A stretch of DNA of 64,000 nt from Arthrobacter agilis (lineage in GTDB: Bacteria; Actinomycetota; Actinomycetes; Actinomycetales; Micrococcaceae): positions 1-64,000 of the forward strand of contig NZ_VHIM01000002.1 in the NCBI RefSeq assembly GCF_006494655.1, given 5' to 3'. The notes under the pieces are model-generated. The model saw only the letters and a program-made list of their open reading frames with translations. It had not been told where the DNA came from and made no database searches. Shown here one piece after another: positions 32,856 to 41,781 of the stretch. The first letter of the stretch is position 1. Each line of letters begins with the position of its first letter. Position numbers and translations under genes: made by a program.

Positions 32856-33461
32856 ATGATCTTCGAACTGGATGCCGTACTCGACGCGGTGGGCCCCCGG
32901 CTGCGAGCCCTCAGGACACAGCGCGACCTGACACTCGCCGAGGTGTCCGCGGCATCGGGTGTCTCGGTGAGCACCCTGTCCCGCCTGGAAGCCGGTCAGC
33001 GCCGGCCGAACCTGGAACTGCTGCTGCCCATCGCCCAGCTCTACGACGTCCCGCTCGACGATCTCGTCGGGGCGCCGCCCACCGGGGATCCGCGTATCCA
33101 CCTGCGTCCCATCGAGCACCAGGGCCATACGGCGATCCCGCTGACGCGCCGGCCGGGGGGCGTGCAGGCCTTCAAGATGGTCCTCGCAGGTGATGCGCGC
33201 GGTACGGAGCCGGACCTGCAGGTCCACGAGGGCTATGAGTGGCTCTACGTCCTCAACGGTTCGTTGCGCCTGGTGCTGGGGGACAACGATTTCGTCCTCG
33301 GTCCGGGTGAGGCCGCCGAGTTCGACACCCATACACCCCACTGGTTCGCCAGCGCGGACGGGAAGACGGTGGAGTTCATCAGTCTGTTCGGCCGGCAGGG
33401 CGAACGCATGCACGTCAGGGCGCGCCCGCAGCGTGGAGGGCACTTCGGCGCGGGTCGGTAG
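32856..33461 (+). CDS. XRE-family regulator with cupin sensor domain
   Basis: 201 residues. N-terminal HTH: LRALRTQRDLTLAEVSAASG then VSVSTLSRLEAGQRRPNLEL. C-terminal cupin (about 110-190): HEGYEWLYVLNGSLRLVLGD, LGPGEAAEFDTHTPHWFAS with the usual metal-site residues. The ATG at 32856 is preferred because it begins the HTH directly and lies just after the palindrome 32832-32846. A divergent oxidoreductase operon and an intergenic operator are the standard arrangement for a local repressor sensing a small molecule. Confidence 0.87.
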   Translation: MIFELDAVLDAVGPRLRALRTQRDLTLAEVSAASGVSVSTLSRLEAGQRRPNLELLLPIAQLYDVPLDDLVGAPPTGDPRIHLRPIEHQGHTAIPLTRRPGGVQAFKMVLAGDARGTEPDLQVHEGYEWLYVLNGSLRLVLGDNDFVLGPGEAAEFDTHTPHWFASADGKTVEFISLFGRQGERMHVRARPQRGGHFGAGR

Positions 33462-33512
33462 AACGCCCCGCCCGGAGGCGCCAAGCAGCAGTCGGAACAG
33501 GAAATGCTCAGC

Positions 33513-33541
33513 TTGCTTATCACTTCGGGGGTTCCTAGGCT
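33513..33541 (+). promoter_or_regulatory. Sigma-70-type promoter of the DJ-1/PfpI gene
   Basis: TTGCTT (33513-33518) and TAGGCT (33536-33541) with an exact 17-nt spacer, 43 nt before the ATG. One of the few promoters in the window with a recognisable -35. Confidence 0.6.
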
Positions 33542-33584
33542 GGAGACCGTATGACAGCCAACGCTCTACGCAAGGGAGAACAGC

Positions 33585-34151
33585 ATGCCCGCACATGACA
33601 TCTCAGGCAAGAAAGTCGCATTCCTGCTGACGGACGGAGTGGAGCAGATCGAGCTCACCAGCCCGTGGAACGCCGTGAAGGAGGCGGGAGGCGTCCCCAC
33701 GCTCGTGTCACCGAAAACGGGGACTTTGCAGGGCTTCGACGGCATGGACAAGGGCGAAACCTTCGACGTGGACCTCGCAGTCGCTGACGCAACTGCGGAC
33801 GACTACGACGCCCTCGTCCTGCCGGGCGGCGTCGTCAACGCCGATTTCCTGCGAGTCGACGCCGACGCCCAGGCGTTCACCCGCGCCTTCTTCGAACAGC
33901 ACAAGCCGGTGGCCTCGATCTGCCACGGACCCTGGTTGCTGATCGAGGCGGGTGTGGTCAAGGGCCGCGACCTGACGTCCTACCACACCCTCGCCACCGA
34001 CTTGAAGAACGCAGGGGCCAACTGGAGCGACGAGGAGGTGGTGGTGGACCAGGGACTGGTCACGAGCCGCAACCCCGGTGACCTCGACGCCTTCAATGAC
34101 AAGCTGCTCGAGGAGATCGCGGAAGGCCCGCACGAGGGCCAGACCGCCTGA
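33585..34151 (+). CDS. DJ-1/PfpI-family protein (YhbO-like)
   Basis: 188 residues. ATG with AGGGAG upstream. Family landmarks: KKVAFLLTDGVEQIELTSP with the conserved Glu (Glu20), DALVLPGGVVNADFLR and the nucleophile elbow VASICHGPWLL (Cys113), then GLVTSRNPGDLDAFNDKLLE. Relatives act as stress-induced glyoxalases or deglycases; the reaction cannot be fixed by sequence. Single gene with its own promoter. Confidence 0.87.
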   Translation: MPAHDISGKKVAFLLTDGVEQIELTSPWNAVKEAGGVPTLVSPKTGTLQGFDGMDKGETFDVDLAVADATADDYDALVLPGGVVNADFLRVDADAQAFTRAFFEQHKPVASICHGPWLLIEAGVVKGRDLTSYHTLATDLKNAGANWSDEEVVVDQGLVTSRNPGDLDAFNDKLLEEIAEGPHEGQTA

Positions 34152-34289
34152 GGAGTTCCTCCAGCAGGGATGCGGGGAACGGCGGCCGGATCGAGTCCGG
34201 TCGCCACTTCCTCGCGTCCGCAGCACCGCCTTCTTTCCGCCGGCTTCACCCTCTGGCCGGAACCACTCCCGATGAGACAGGATCAGGGC

Positions 34290-35339
34290 ATGACCGACCT
34301 GCCCTTCCCCCTCCAGCCGATGCTCGCCAAGGCCGTCGATGCCGTACCGAACCAGGACAGCGTGCCGGGCGGGCTCGTCTACGAGCCGAAGTGGGACGGC
34401 TTTCGGGCGATCGTGCGCATCGACGGCGGAAGCTGCGAGATCGGCAGCCGCGGGTCGAAGATGCTCACCCGCTACTTCCCGGAACTCGTCGAGACCCTGC
34501 TCGAACATTTGCCGGAGCGGTGCGTGGTCGACGGGGAGATCATCGTCCGCCGGGGTGAACAGGGTGCCGAGCGCCTCGATTGGGAGGCCCTGTCCCAGCG
34601 CATCCATCCTGCCGAGAGCCGCGTCCGCCTGCTCGCGGGCAAGACGCCGTCGTCGTTCGTGGCCTTCGACCTCCTCGCGCTCGACCAGACGGATCTCACG
34701 GGCCTTCCCTTCCGGGAACGGCGCCGCACGCTCGAGGGCATCGGGGAATCGTTCGGCGGCCGGGTACATCTTTCCCAGATCACGCGGGACGTCGAGCTCG
34801 CCCGCCGCTGGCTCGTCGAGTTCGAAGGGGCGGGGCTCGACGGCGTCGTCGCGAAGCCGCTGGCGGCCGCATACGAACCCAACAAGCGCCGCATGCTGAA
34901 GATCAAGCACCACCGCAGCGCCGACACCGTGGTGCTCGGGTACCGCGTCCACAAATCGGGTCAGGGCATCGGTTCGCTCCTGCTCGGCCTGTACGACGTC
35001 GACGGTGAACTGCGGAACGTGGGCGGCATTTCCGCCTTCTCCACCAAGCGCAGGCTCGAACTCGTGGAGGAGCTGGAACCGGATGTGCTGCGGGATGACG
35101 ACGGCGAGATCCAGCGGGGCGCCACGGAGCGCAGCCGGTTCGCCTCGGCAAAGGACGTCTCCTATGTCAGACTGCATCCGCGTCGGGTGGTCGAGGTGCG
35201 GTACGACCAGATGGAAGGTGACCGCTTCCGGCACACGGTCCAGTTCGAGCGCTGGCGGCCGGACCGCGAGGCACGCTCGTGCACCTTCGACCAGCTCGAC
35301 CTCCCGGTTGCCTATGACCTCAGGAACGTGCTTGCCTGA
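34290..35339 (+). CDS. ligC: ATP-dependent DNA ligase (LigC-like)
   Basis: 349 residues from the ATG at 34290 (alternative ATG at 34272). Nucleotidyltransferase motif I is VYEPKWDGFRAI with the adenylated Lys34; motif III SSFVAFDLLALD and motif IV GAGLDGVVAKPLA follow, with motif V LKIKHHRSADTVVLGYRVHK. An OB-fold makes up the C-terminal third. The size and absence of polymerase or nuclease domains match actinobacterial LigC, implicated in base-excision or break repair with Ku/LigD helpers. No ku gene is adjacent. Confidence 0.86.
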   Translation: MTDLPFPLQPMLAKAVDAVPNQDSVPGGLVYEPKWDGFRAIVRIDGGSCEIGSRGSKMLTRYFPELVETLLEHLPERCVVDGEIIVRRGEQGAERLDWEALSQRIHPAESRVRLLAGKTPSSFVAFDLLALDQTDLTGLPFRERRRTLEGIGESFGGRVHLSQITRDVELARRWLVEFEGAGLDGVVAKPLAAAYEPNKRRMLKIKHHRSADTVVLGYRVHKSGQGIGSLLLGLYDVDGELRNVGGISAFSTKRRLELVEELEPDVLRDDDGEIQRGATERSRFASAKDVSYVRLHPRRVVEVRYDQMEGDRFRHTVQFERWRPDREARSCTFDQLDLPVAYDLRNVLA

Positions 35340-35360
35340 TCGTGTCGTCGGCGGTGGACC

Positions 35361-35366
35361 TAGGGT
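35361..35366 (+). promoter_or_regulatory. -10 element of the DUF2797 gene (leaderless type)
   Basis: TAGGGT, 6 nt before the GTG at 35373. Confidence 0.5.
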
Positions 35367-35372
35367 GGTCAT

Positions 35373-36305
35373 GTGACCCCCACGTACCTGAGCAGCGGCG
35401 TGACCTGGCGCTCCTCCGGCCCGGTCCTGTCCCTGCACGCCGTTCAGGAGGACAGGGAGCCCGCCGACGCCCCTGCACCGGACCTGCCGCTCACACCCGG
35501 CGCGCGGGTCGCTTTCGAGGTCGCGGATGAAGGACGGTTCTGCCTCGGCTTCCATCGCGTGCACGGCCGCGACGACCGCACGTGGGTGCGCTGCGCGGAC
35601 CAGGCCCCGGCGGAGAGAGGCTCCCCGTGCGGCCGATGCTTCGCGCAGGACGACGTCCGGTTCATGCACGACTTCCACCGTTCCGGGATCGCACCCGCGG
35701 GGCTGAAGCGCTATCTCGAGCAGCCGCACTGGTTGTACGTCGCGACCTTCGCCGACGGATCGACCAAGGTGGGCACCGCCTCCCATCCACGGAAGCACGC
35801 CCGCCTCGTGGAGCAGGGCGCCGTCGTGGCCCAGTTCGTGGCGTACGCCGCGGACGGACGGGTGGTGCGGGTCCTCGAGGACGGCGTGACCCGGGCTGTC
35901 GGTCTCCAGCAGGCCGTGAGATCCGGGGTCAAGGCGACCGCGCTGTGTGCACCGCTGGCGGCCGCACGGCTCGAGCACGTGAACGACGGTTTCGCCCTGG
36001 CGACGCGCGGCCTGCTCGAAGGTGGACTCGGCATCGACGGGTACGAGGTGGTGCGCGAGGAGTTCGAGCCGCCCGCGTCCTGGTCGGCCGTTCTCGGCCA
36101 TGCGGCGCTCCAGCCCTATCCGCAGCCGCTGACCACAGGGCGGCACGGCTTCACGGTGCAGCACGTCCTCGGACCGTCGGCGCTGGTCGCCCTCGACGGC
36201 ACGGATCTGCGCTTCATCGCCGACCTGGCTCAGCTGAAGGGCCGGCGTGTGCGCTTCGGAGCCTTCCGCACACCGATCCCGGCCGTGCAGGAATCCCTCT
36301 TCTGA
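35373..36305 (+). CDS. DUF2797-family protein
   Basis: 310 residues. RFCLGFHRVHGR, a zinc-type segment with CADQAPAERGSPCGRCFAQD, and HWLYVATFADGSTKVGTASH followed by ARLVEQGAVVAQFVAY match DUF2797, whose KVGTA block resembles a GIY-YIG-like nuclease fold. No function is established. The GTG at 35373 follows TAGGGT by 6 nt. Confidence 0.75.
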   Translation: MTPTYLSSGVTWRSSGPVLSLHAVQEDREPADAPAPDLPLTPGARVAFEVADEGRFCLGFHRVHGRDDRTWVRCADQAPAERGSPCGRCFAQDDVRFMHDFHRSGIAPAGLKRYLEQPHWLYVATFADGSTKVGTASHPRKHARLVEQGAVVAQFVAYAADGRVVRVLEDGVTRAVGLQQAVRSGVKATALCAPLAAARLEHVNDGFALATRGLLEGGLGIDGYEVVREEFEPPASWSAVLGHAALQPYPQPLTTGRHGFTVQHVLGPSALVALDGTDLRFIADLAQLKGRRVRFGAFRTPIPAVQESLF

Positions 36306-36337
36306 CCTGCCGCCGTCCTGTGGGGTGAGGTCAGCGG

Positions 36338-36343
36338 TAGAAT
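36338..36343 (+). promoter_or_regulatory. -10 element of the small membrane protein gene (leaderless type)
   Basis: TAGAAT, 6 nt before the ATG at 36350. Confidence 0.5.
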
Positions 36344-36349
36344 CGGGTC

Positions 36350-36580
36350 ATGCTGAACACGCCCTGGGAGACCGGCTCCGACCTCTATCGCAAGCTGGTG
36401 ATCTCGGCCCTCGTGACCACGGCCCTCGGCATCCTCGTGGCGGTGGTCGGAGCGGTGACGGACCAGCGGACCCTGGTCTTCACGGCCATCCCGATCATCG
36501 TGGCCGGCATGGTATGCCATCTCGCCGGTATGGTCGTGAGGTCCCGCGACATGCGCCGTCGTCTGAAGGCACGGCGCTGA
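36350..36580 (+). CDS. Small two-helix membrane protein (DUF3188-like)
   Basis: 76 residues: MLNTPWETGSDLYRKLVISA, with helices ALVTTALGILVAVVGAV and VFTAIPIIVAGMVCHLAGMV, and a basic RSRDMRRRLKARR end facing the cytosol. The layout resembles small DUF3188-type proteins; the match is tentative. Its own -10 TAGAAT precedes it, and it lies 61 nt before hadA. Confidence 0.7.
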   Translation: MLNTPWETGSDLYRKLVISALVTTALGILVAVVGAVTDQRTLVFTAIPIIVAGMVCHLAGMVVRSRDMRRRLKARR

Positions 36581-36641
36581 CCCGGGCCGTCCTGACCCTC
36601 TGCTTTCGCCGTACCCCCGCCCCCTTCCATCGGAGGATTCA

Positions 36642-37091
36642 TTGACCATCGACCCAGGCCTGCAGGGACGCAGCTATCCCGCAGGCGACAGCTACTCCGT
36701 GGGACGCGAGGCCATCCGTGATTTCGCCCGGGCCGTCAAGGCGACGCATCCGGCGCACTACGACGTCGCCGCCGCGGAGGCCCTCGGCCATGCCGATCTG
36801 GTGGCTCCGCCCACCTTCGCGATCATCGTGGCGCAGCGGGCGGACGCACAGCTGATCGGTGACCCGAGCGCCGGAATTGACTTCTCGCGCGTGGTCCACG
36901 CCGACCAGCGCTTCGTCCACCACCGCCCCATCGTCGCCGGCGACGAGCTGGTCGCCGAACTCCACGTGGACCAGGTCCGCGCGATGGGCGGCGGAGCCAT
37001 GATCACCACACGCGCCGAGATCTCCACGGTCGACGGCGTACGCACCGCCACGACGACGTCGTCGCTGCTCGTTCGCGGAGAGGACCAGTGA
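36642..37091 (+). CDS. hadA: MaoC-like dehydratase subunit, HadA type
   Basis: 149 residues. TTG start with GGAGG 7 nt upstream. N-terminal FAS1-type hot-dog domain: YSVGREAIRDFARAVKATHP, VAPPTFAIIVAQRADAQLIG and VVHADQRFVHHRPIVAGDEL. It lacks the catalytic Asp/His of hydratase 2, as expected for a subunit that binds the acyl chain. Pairs with HadB encoded next, with GTGA overlap. Dehydrates (3R)-hydroxyacyl-ACP in fatty-acid synthesis; in mycobacteria the same pair serves mycolate synthesis, but this organism is unlikely to make mycolates. Confidence 0.83.
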   Translation: MTIDPGLQGRSYPAGDSYSVGREAIRDFARAVKATHPAHYDVAAAEALGHADLVAPPTFAIIVAQRADAQLIGDPSAGIDFSRVVHADQRFVHHRPIVAGDELVAELHVDQVRAMGGGAMITTRAEISTVDGVRTATTTSSLLVRGEDQ

Positions 37092-37534
37092 GCATGACCG
37101 TAGAACTCGCCACCCTCGAGGTCGGGCTGCAGATCGGTACGCGCACCGTCGGGATCACGCGCCAGGACCTGGTCCGCTACGCGGGGGCGTCCGGCGATCT
37201 CAACCCCATCCACTGGAACCCGTCCTTCGCGGAGGGTGTCGGCCTCCCGGGAGTCATCGCGCACGGGATGTTCACCATGGGCGCCTCGGTCCAGCTGGTG
37301 ACCGACTGGTGCGGGGATCCTGCCGCGATCCTCGACTACCAGACGCGCTTCACGAAGCCGGTGGTCGTCGAGGACACCACCGCGCAGCCGGGTGAACCGG
37401 GTGCCGTGGTCGAGGTGACCGGAGTGGTCGGGGCGATCGACACCGAGCGGTCGACGGCGCGGATCGATCTCACGGTCACGTCCGCCGGACAGAAGGTCCT
37501 CGTGAAGGCGCAGGCCGTGGTGAAGCTCGCATGA
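37088..37534 (+). CDS. hadB: MaoC-like (3R)-hydroxyacyl-ACP dehydratase, HadB type
   Basis: 148 residues. GTG start overlaps hadA by 4 nt; an ATG at 37094 is the alternative. The hydratase 2 motif is complete: YAGASGDLNPIHWNPSFAEG with catalytic Asp and His, then GLPGVIAHGMFTMG. Provides the catalytic site for the HadAB heterodimer. The stop overlaps the murB ATG by 4 nt. Confidence 0.85.
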   Translation: MSMTVELATLEVGLQIGTRTVGITRQDLVRYAGASGDLNPIHWNPSFAEGVGLPGVIAHGMFTMGASVQLVTDWCGDPAAILDYQTRFTKPVVVEDTTAQPGEPGAVVEVTGVVGAIDTERSTARIDLTVTSAGQKVLVKAQAVVKLA

Positions 37535-38628
37535 CGGCGCCCGTCGCGGTGTCCGGCACGCCCCTCGCCGACCTGACGACCGCCCGCGTGGGGGGGCGGG
37601 CGCGCGAGCTCATCGAGGCGTCGACGGAGCAGGAGATCATTGCCGCGGTCCGCGCTGCCGACGCCGAGGGACGCCCGCTCCTCATCATCAGCGGGGGCTC
37701 CAACGTCCTCGTCGGCGACGACGGCTTCGACGGGACGGTTCTCCACATCACGTCGTCAGGTTTCACGGTGGACGACGACGACGCGAGCTGCGGCGGCGTC
37801 ATGGTCACGGTGCAGGCCGGACACGACTGGGACGACCTCGTGAAGTACACCGTGATGCACGCGTTCTCCGGGCTCGAGGCACTCTCGGGGATCCCCGGGT
37901 CGACCGGCGCGACACCCGTCCAGAACGTCGGCGCCTACGGATCGGACGTGGCGCAGACCATCGCGACGGTGCGCACCTACGACCGCGAGACGGGCAGCAT
38001 CAGGAGCTTCACCAATTTCGAGCTGGGATTCGGGTACCGCGACTCGCTGCTCAAGCGGAGCACAGTCGAGGGTTCCCCGCGCTACGTGGTCCTGACCGTC
38101 CAGTTCCAGCTCGGCCTCGGACGCATGAGCGCGCCCGTCCGCTACGCGGAACTGGCCAGGACGCTGGGGATCGAGGTCGGTGCGCGCGCCTACGCCACCG
38201 ACGTGCGCCGCGCGGTCCTGACCCTGCGGGCAGGCAAGGGCATGGTCCTCGACGCACCCGACCCCGACACCTGGAGCACCGGGTCCTTCTTCACCAACCC
38301 GATCGTCTCCGAGGACGTGGCCGCCGGTCTTCCGGGGGATGCTCCGCGTTACCCGGCAGCCGGGGGCGGGCGCGTGAAGCTCAGCGCCGCCTGGCTGATC
38401 GAGCATGCCGGGTTCTCGAAGGGCTTCGGCCTCTCGGACGACGACGGTCATGCTGCCGCCGGCGGCCGCGCGTCCCTCTCCACCAAGCACACGCTGGCGG
38501 TGACGAACCGCGGCGGGGCGTCCACGTCGGATCTGCTGTCGGTGGCGCGACTCGTGCGCGACGGCGTGGACCAGCGATTCGGTATCCGGCTCGAGGCGGA
38601 GCCGTTGCTCGTCAACTGCTCGCTGTAG
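37531..38628 (+). CDS. murB: UDP-N-acetylenolpyruvoylglucosamine reductase
   Basis: 365 residues. FAD-binding PCMH domain: TTARVGGRARELIEASTEQE, LLIISGGSNVLVGDDGFDGT, and GLEALSGIPGSTGATPVQNV with GAYGSDVAQTI; catalytic-type RYRDS-like FGYRDSLLKRS, and the C-terminal STGSFFTNPIVS with the proton-donor Ser region. NADPH-dependent reduction to UDP-MurNAc in peptidoglycan synthesis. ATGA overlap with hadB; this hadA-hadB-murB order is widespread in actinobacteria. Confidence 0.92.
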   Translation: MTAPVAVSGTPLADLTTARVGGRARELIEASTEQEIIAAVRAADAEGRPLLIISGGSNVLVGDDGFDGTVLHITSSGFTVDDDDASCGGVMVTVQAGHDWDDLVKYTVMHAFSGLEALSGIPGSTGATPVQNVGAYGSDVAQTIATVRTYDRETGSIRSFTNFELGFGYRDSLLKRSTVEGSPRYVVLTVQFQLGLGRMSAPVRYAELARTLGIEVGARAYATDVRRAVLTLRAGKGMVLDAPDPDTWSTGSFFTNPIVSEDVAAGLPGDAPRYPAAGGGRVKLSAAWLIEHAGFSKGFGLSDDDGHAAAGGRASLSTKHTLAVTNRGGASTSDLLSVARLVRDGVDQRFGIRLEAEPLLVNCSL

Positions 38629-38643
38629 CCCGGGCGCGGGCCG

Positions 38644-39072
38644 TCACAGGGCGGGGGAGCGCCGCGCCTGTTCCGCCGCCGCCCGGGTGAGGACGACGTC
38701 GTTCCAGCTCTCCTCCCGCTGGACGAGCCGGCGTGAGCACAGCCACTGGGCGAGTCTCGAGGTAGCACTGATCTGGGCCAGGCGGTCGTGGAAGTCCGGC
38801 AGGAGCTGGGGCGGAGCCAGGAAGTCCGGTAGCGCATGCAGCAGTTCGGGCGCCCCCATGATCCGGGCGTAGGGCGTCCCGTCGTCGAACTGTCGCTCGA
38901 GGGCGAGCAGAGCCCGATCGGGCCGCCCCAGCCGTTCGGCCGCCACGTCCTCGAGGTAGGTCCGGAGGTGGCTCTGGACCCGCTCGTACCTGAGCAGGCT
39001 CTCCGGATGCCGGATGTGCCCGCTCGCGGCGAAGAAGCGCCGGAGGACGGTGTCTGCATTCATGGGGTCCAT
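38644..39072 (-). CDS. Hypothetical protein, about 140 residues
   Basis: 142 residues from the ATG at 39072; an ATG at 39063 is equally possible. Helix-rich and soluble, with repeated Leu/Arg: LRYERVQSHLRTYLEDVAAE, RALLALERQFDDGTPYARIM, LPDFLAPPQLLPDFHDRLAQ. No motif or family is recognised. Convergent with murB and divergent from the ANTAR gene. Confidence 0.65.
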   Translation of the reverse strand: MDPMNADTVLRRFFAASGHIRHPESLLRYERVQSHLRTYLEDVAAERLGRPDRALLALERQFDDGTPYARIMGAPELLHALPDFLAPPQLLPDFHDRLAQISATSRLAQWLCSRRLVQREESWNDVVLTRAAAEQARRSPAL

Positions 39073-39236
39073 GCGCCCATGGTGCCGCCGCCCACCGACC
39101 TTTTCCCTGGCCCAGGGGGCAAGGACCGGGACTGTCGGGAAACTGTCCTCGGTTGTCGCTAGGATCGAGTGTTGACGTAGCGCGCCCGCCGGCCCGGCGG
39201 TGCGCGGGGGTAGAGCCGGGCGAGAAGGATCTGAGG

Positions 39237-40007
39237 GTGGACGAGCAGCAGGTCATACATCGGGAGGGGGGCGTTGCAGCCCTCCGGGACAGCGCGTTCG
39301 AGTCCTCGACCTCGGGCCTGGCGTTGATGGATCTCGATTTCGTCATTCTTGATGTCAATGCGATGTTTGCATCGTCCATGGGTATGCAACGGGACGAGCT
39401 CGTGGGACGCCAGGCGTTCGAGGTCTTCGTCGAGAATCCCCAGCAGAGCGACGACGCACCCGCCCGCGCGATGCGGCGCTCCCTCGAACGCGTCATCTCC
39501 ACGGGACAGCGCGACGTCCTGCACGTCCATCGATACGACATCCCGCACCCCACGGAGGACGGTGTCTTCGTCGAACGGTACTGGAGTCCCGTCAACATCC
39601 CGGTTTTCCAGGACGGCGTGCTGGTCGCGCTCCTGCAGCAGGTGGAGGACGTGACGGATCATCGGGAGGACCTGGTCAGGATTCTCGAGTACCTGAAGGA
39701 GCCGTCGGCGGCGACTTCGGCAGAGGCCGGCCGCCGCTTCGTGCATTACGCGACGACGGCGATGGCGCACTCCAGCCTGTACCAGTCGGCGCAGCGGGAG
39801 GTGGAACAACTGCAGGAGGCGCTCATCTCGCGCGGCGTCATCGACCAGGCCAAAGGCATCCTCATGGGTCGGTACCGGTGCACCGGCGACGAGGCGTTCG
39901 ATCGCCTCCGGAAGATGTCCAACGACAGCAACGTGCGGATCCACGACGTCGCGAGGGCTCTTGTCTACCAGGTGTCGCCGGCCACCGCAGAGGTGCCGGG
40001 TAACTAG
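39237..40007 (+). CDS. PAS-ANTAR regulator (RNA-binding antiterminator)
   Basis: 256 residues. GTG at 39237 chosen for GAAGGA upstream; the frame is open to 39153. N-terminal PAS (about 15-140): [24 protein letters not shown] start, [20 protein letters not shown], and [21 protein letters not shown]-terminal ANTAR (about 190-245): [45 protein letters not shown] domains bind paired RNA hairpins and prevent termination. Target transcripts are not evident nearby. TAGGAT at 39160-39165 is a possible -10, leaving a leader of about 65 nt. The stop shares CTAG with the asd stop on the other strand. Confidence 0.85.
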   Translation: MDEQQVIHREGGVAALRDSAFESSTSGLALMDLDFVILDVNAMFASSMGMQRDELVGRQAFEVFVENPQQSDDAPARAMRRSLERVISTGQRDVLHVHRYDIPHPTEDGVFVERYWSPVNIPVFQDGVLVALLQQVEDVTDHREDLVRILEYLKEPSAATSAEAGRRFVHYATTAMAHSSLYQSAQREVEQLQEALISRGVIDQAKGILMGRYRCTGDEAFDRLRKMSNDSNVRIHDVARALVYQVSPATAEVPGN

Positions 40008-41143
40008 AGGTTGCCGGTGGCGATCATGAGCATCCGGCGGAGCGGCTCGGCCGCGCCCCACAGCAGCTGGTCGCCGACCGTGAACGCGCTGATGTAGTCC
40101 GGCCCCATCTCGAGCTTGCGGATGCGCCCCACGGGCACGGTCAGCGACCCGGTGGCGGCGACCGGGGTCAGGGACGCCAGTGTGTCCGCCTTCGTGTTCG
40201 GGATGACCCGGACCCAGTCGTTGTCCGCCGCGATGATCGCCTCGATCTCGCTGACGGGCAGGTCCTCCGTCAGCTTCAGGGTCAGGGCCTGGGAGTGCGA
40301 CCGCATGGCGCCCACGCGGACGCACAGTCCGTCGAACGGGATGCGGGATTCCGTGCCGAGGATCTTGTTGGTCTCCGCGCCCGCCTTCCACTCCTCGCGG
40401 GAGACGCCGTTGCCGAGGTCGCTGTCGATCCACGGGATGACGGAGCCGGCGAGCGGCACGCCGAACTGGGAGGCCTCCAGGCTCGGGTGTCGCTGCTTGG
40501 CGAGGATGGCCCGGTCGATGTCGAGGATGGCCGAGGCGGGGTCGTCCAGGTTCATCGCCACGGTCCCGTGCAGGTCGCCGAACTGCGTGAGGAGCTCGCG
40601 CATGTGCCGGGCGCCGCCGCCGGAGGCCGCCTGGTAGGTCATGGAGGTGCCCCATTCCACGAGGCCGTGGCGGAAGAGTCCGCCGAGGCCCATGAGCATG
40701 CAGGAGACCGTGCAGTTGCCGCCGACGAAGTCCCGCACGCCGTTGGCGAGGCCGGCGTCGATCGCCGACCGGTTGACCGGGTCGAGGACGATCACGCTGT
40801 CCTGCTCCATGCGCAGCGTCGAGGCGGCGTCGAGCCACAGCCCGGACCACCCGGCGTCGCGCAGCTTGGGGTACACCTCGGAGGTGTAGTCGCCGCCCTG
40901 AGCCGTCACGATGATCGGGAGGGTGGCGAGGGTCTCGATGTCGTAGGCGTCCTGGAGCGGGCCCGCGCCGTCGGCGAAGGTCGGCGCCGCTCCGCCGGCC
41001 GCGGAGGTCGAGAAGAAGACGGGGTTGATCCGGGCGAAGTCGCCCTCGTCCTGGAGCCGCTGCATGAGGACCGAACCCACCATGCCGCGCCACCCGACGA
41101 ATCCGACGGTCGGCAGGGGGGAACTCTCGGGTGCTGAAGTCAT
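40004..41143 (-). CDS. asd: Aspartate-semialdehyde dehydrogenase (long, E. coli-like form)
   Basis: 379 residues. NADP-binding [31 protein letters not shown], and the active-site Cys in [17 protein letters not shown] (Cys144); [20 protein letters not shown] carries the catalytic His. Reduces aspartyl-phosphate for lysine, DAP, threonine and methionine. The WRGMVGSVL and GGNCTVS blocks match the enterobacterial form rather than the shorter Gram-positive one. The ATG at 41143 lies 7 nt after TAAACT (minus strand, 41156-41151). lysC is not adjacent. Confidence 0.92.
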   Translation of the reverse strand: MTSAPESSPLPTVGFVGWRGMVGSVLMQRLQDEGDFARINPVFFSTSAAGGAAPTFADGAGPLQDAYDIETLATLPIIVTAQGGDYTSEVYPKLRDAGWSGLWLDAASTLRMEQDSVIVLDPVNRSAIDAGLANGVRDFVGGNCTVSCMLMGLGGLFRHGLVEWGTSMTYQAASGGGARHMRELLTQFGDLHGTVAMNLDDPASAILDIDRAILAKQRHPSLEASQFGVPLAGSVIPWIDSDLGNGVSREEWKAGAETNKILGTESRIPFDGLCVRVGAMRSHSQALTLKLTEDLPVSEIEAIIAADNDWVRVIPNTKADTLASLTPVAATGSLTVPVGRIRKLEMGPDYISAFTVGDQLLWGAAEPLRRMLMIATGNL

Positions 41144-41150
41144 GCCGTCC

Positions 41151-41156
41151 AGTTTA
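41151..41156 (-). promoter_or_regulatory. -10 element of asd (leaderless type)
   Basis: TAAACT on the minus strand, 7 nt before the ATG at 41143. Confidence 0.5.
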
Positions 41157-41199
41157 GGCGGGCGGGGCGGGGGCGCCCGCTTTATGACCCGGAGGGCAT

Positions 41200-41781
41200 C
41201 TACTCCTGCTTCGTCCAGAGGCTGATCCGGTACCGCGGGCCCTTCGACGACTCCAGCCAGCCGGACTCCGGGGTCAGCGCGGCGAGCGACCACTCGGCGC
41301 CGAGGGCGGGCGCCAAGGTGTCACCCTCGACCGCGGATTCGACGACGGTGACGAGGGCGGCGTTGGCGTGGGCCATGCCGTCGGCGTAGACGCGACCCCC
41401 ACCGATGATCCAGATCTCCCCGGCACCGGGACTGTCGGCAGCCAGGGCCAGCGCGGTCTCAAGCGAGGGGACGACCACGGCGCCCGGCAACTCGCCGGCC
41501 GAGCGGGAGATGACGATGTTCGTGCGGTCGGGCAGGGGCCGGAACCGTTCGGGGAACGATTCCCAGGTACGGCGCCCCATGATGACGGGATGCCCGGTGG
41601 TCGTCGCCCGGAAGTGCGCCAGGTCCTCGGGCACATGCCAGGGGATGCCGCCGTCCTTCCCGATCACGCCGTCCTCGGTCTGGGCCCAGATCATGCCCAC
41701 CACCGGCCGGGAGCCGACGGCGTCCGGGACGCTCAGGGTCCTGGGCGACGGCGTCGGCGCCGGCTCGCGCGCGGTGCTCAT
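41200..41781 (-). CDS. folA: Dihydrofolate reductase
   Basis: 193 residues. After a 25-residue non-conserved leader: [60 protein letters not shown] with catalytic-site Trp/Asp-type residues and NADPH contacts, and [20 protein letters not shown]. Regenerates tetrahydrofolate consumed by ThyA. The ATG overlaps the thyA stop by 4 nt (ATGA), so the pair is coupled. Confidence 0.93.
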   Translation of the reverse strand: MSTAREPAPTPSPRTLSVPDAVGSRPVVGMIWAQTEDGVIGKDGGIPWHVPEDLAHFRATTTGHPVIMGRRTWESFPERFRPLPDRTNIVISRSAGELPGAVVVPSLETALALAADSPGAGEIWIIGGGRVYADGMAHANAALVTVVESAVEGDTLAPALGAEWSLAALTPESGWLESSKGPRYRISLWTKQE

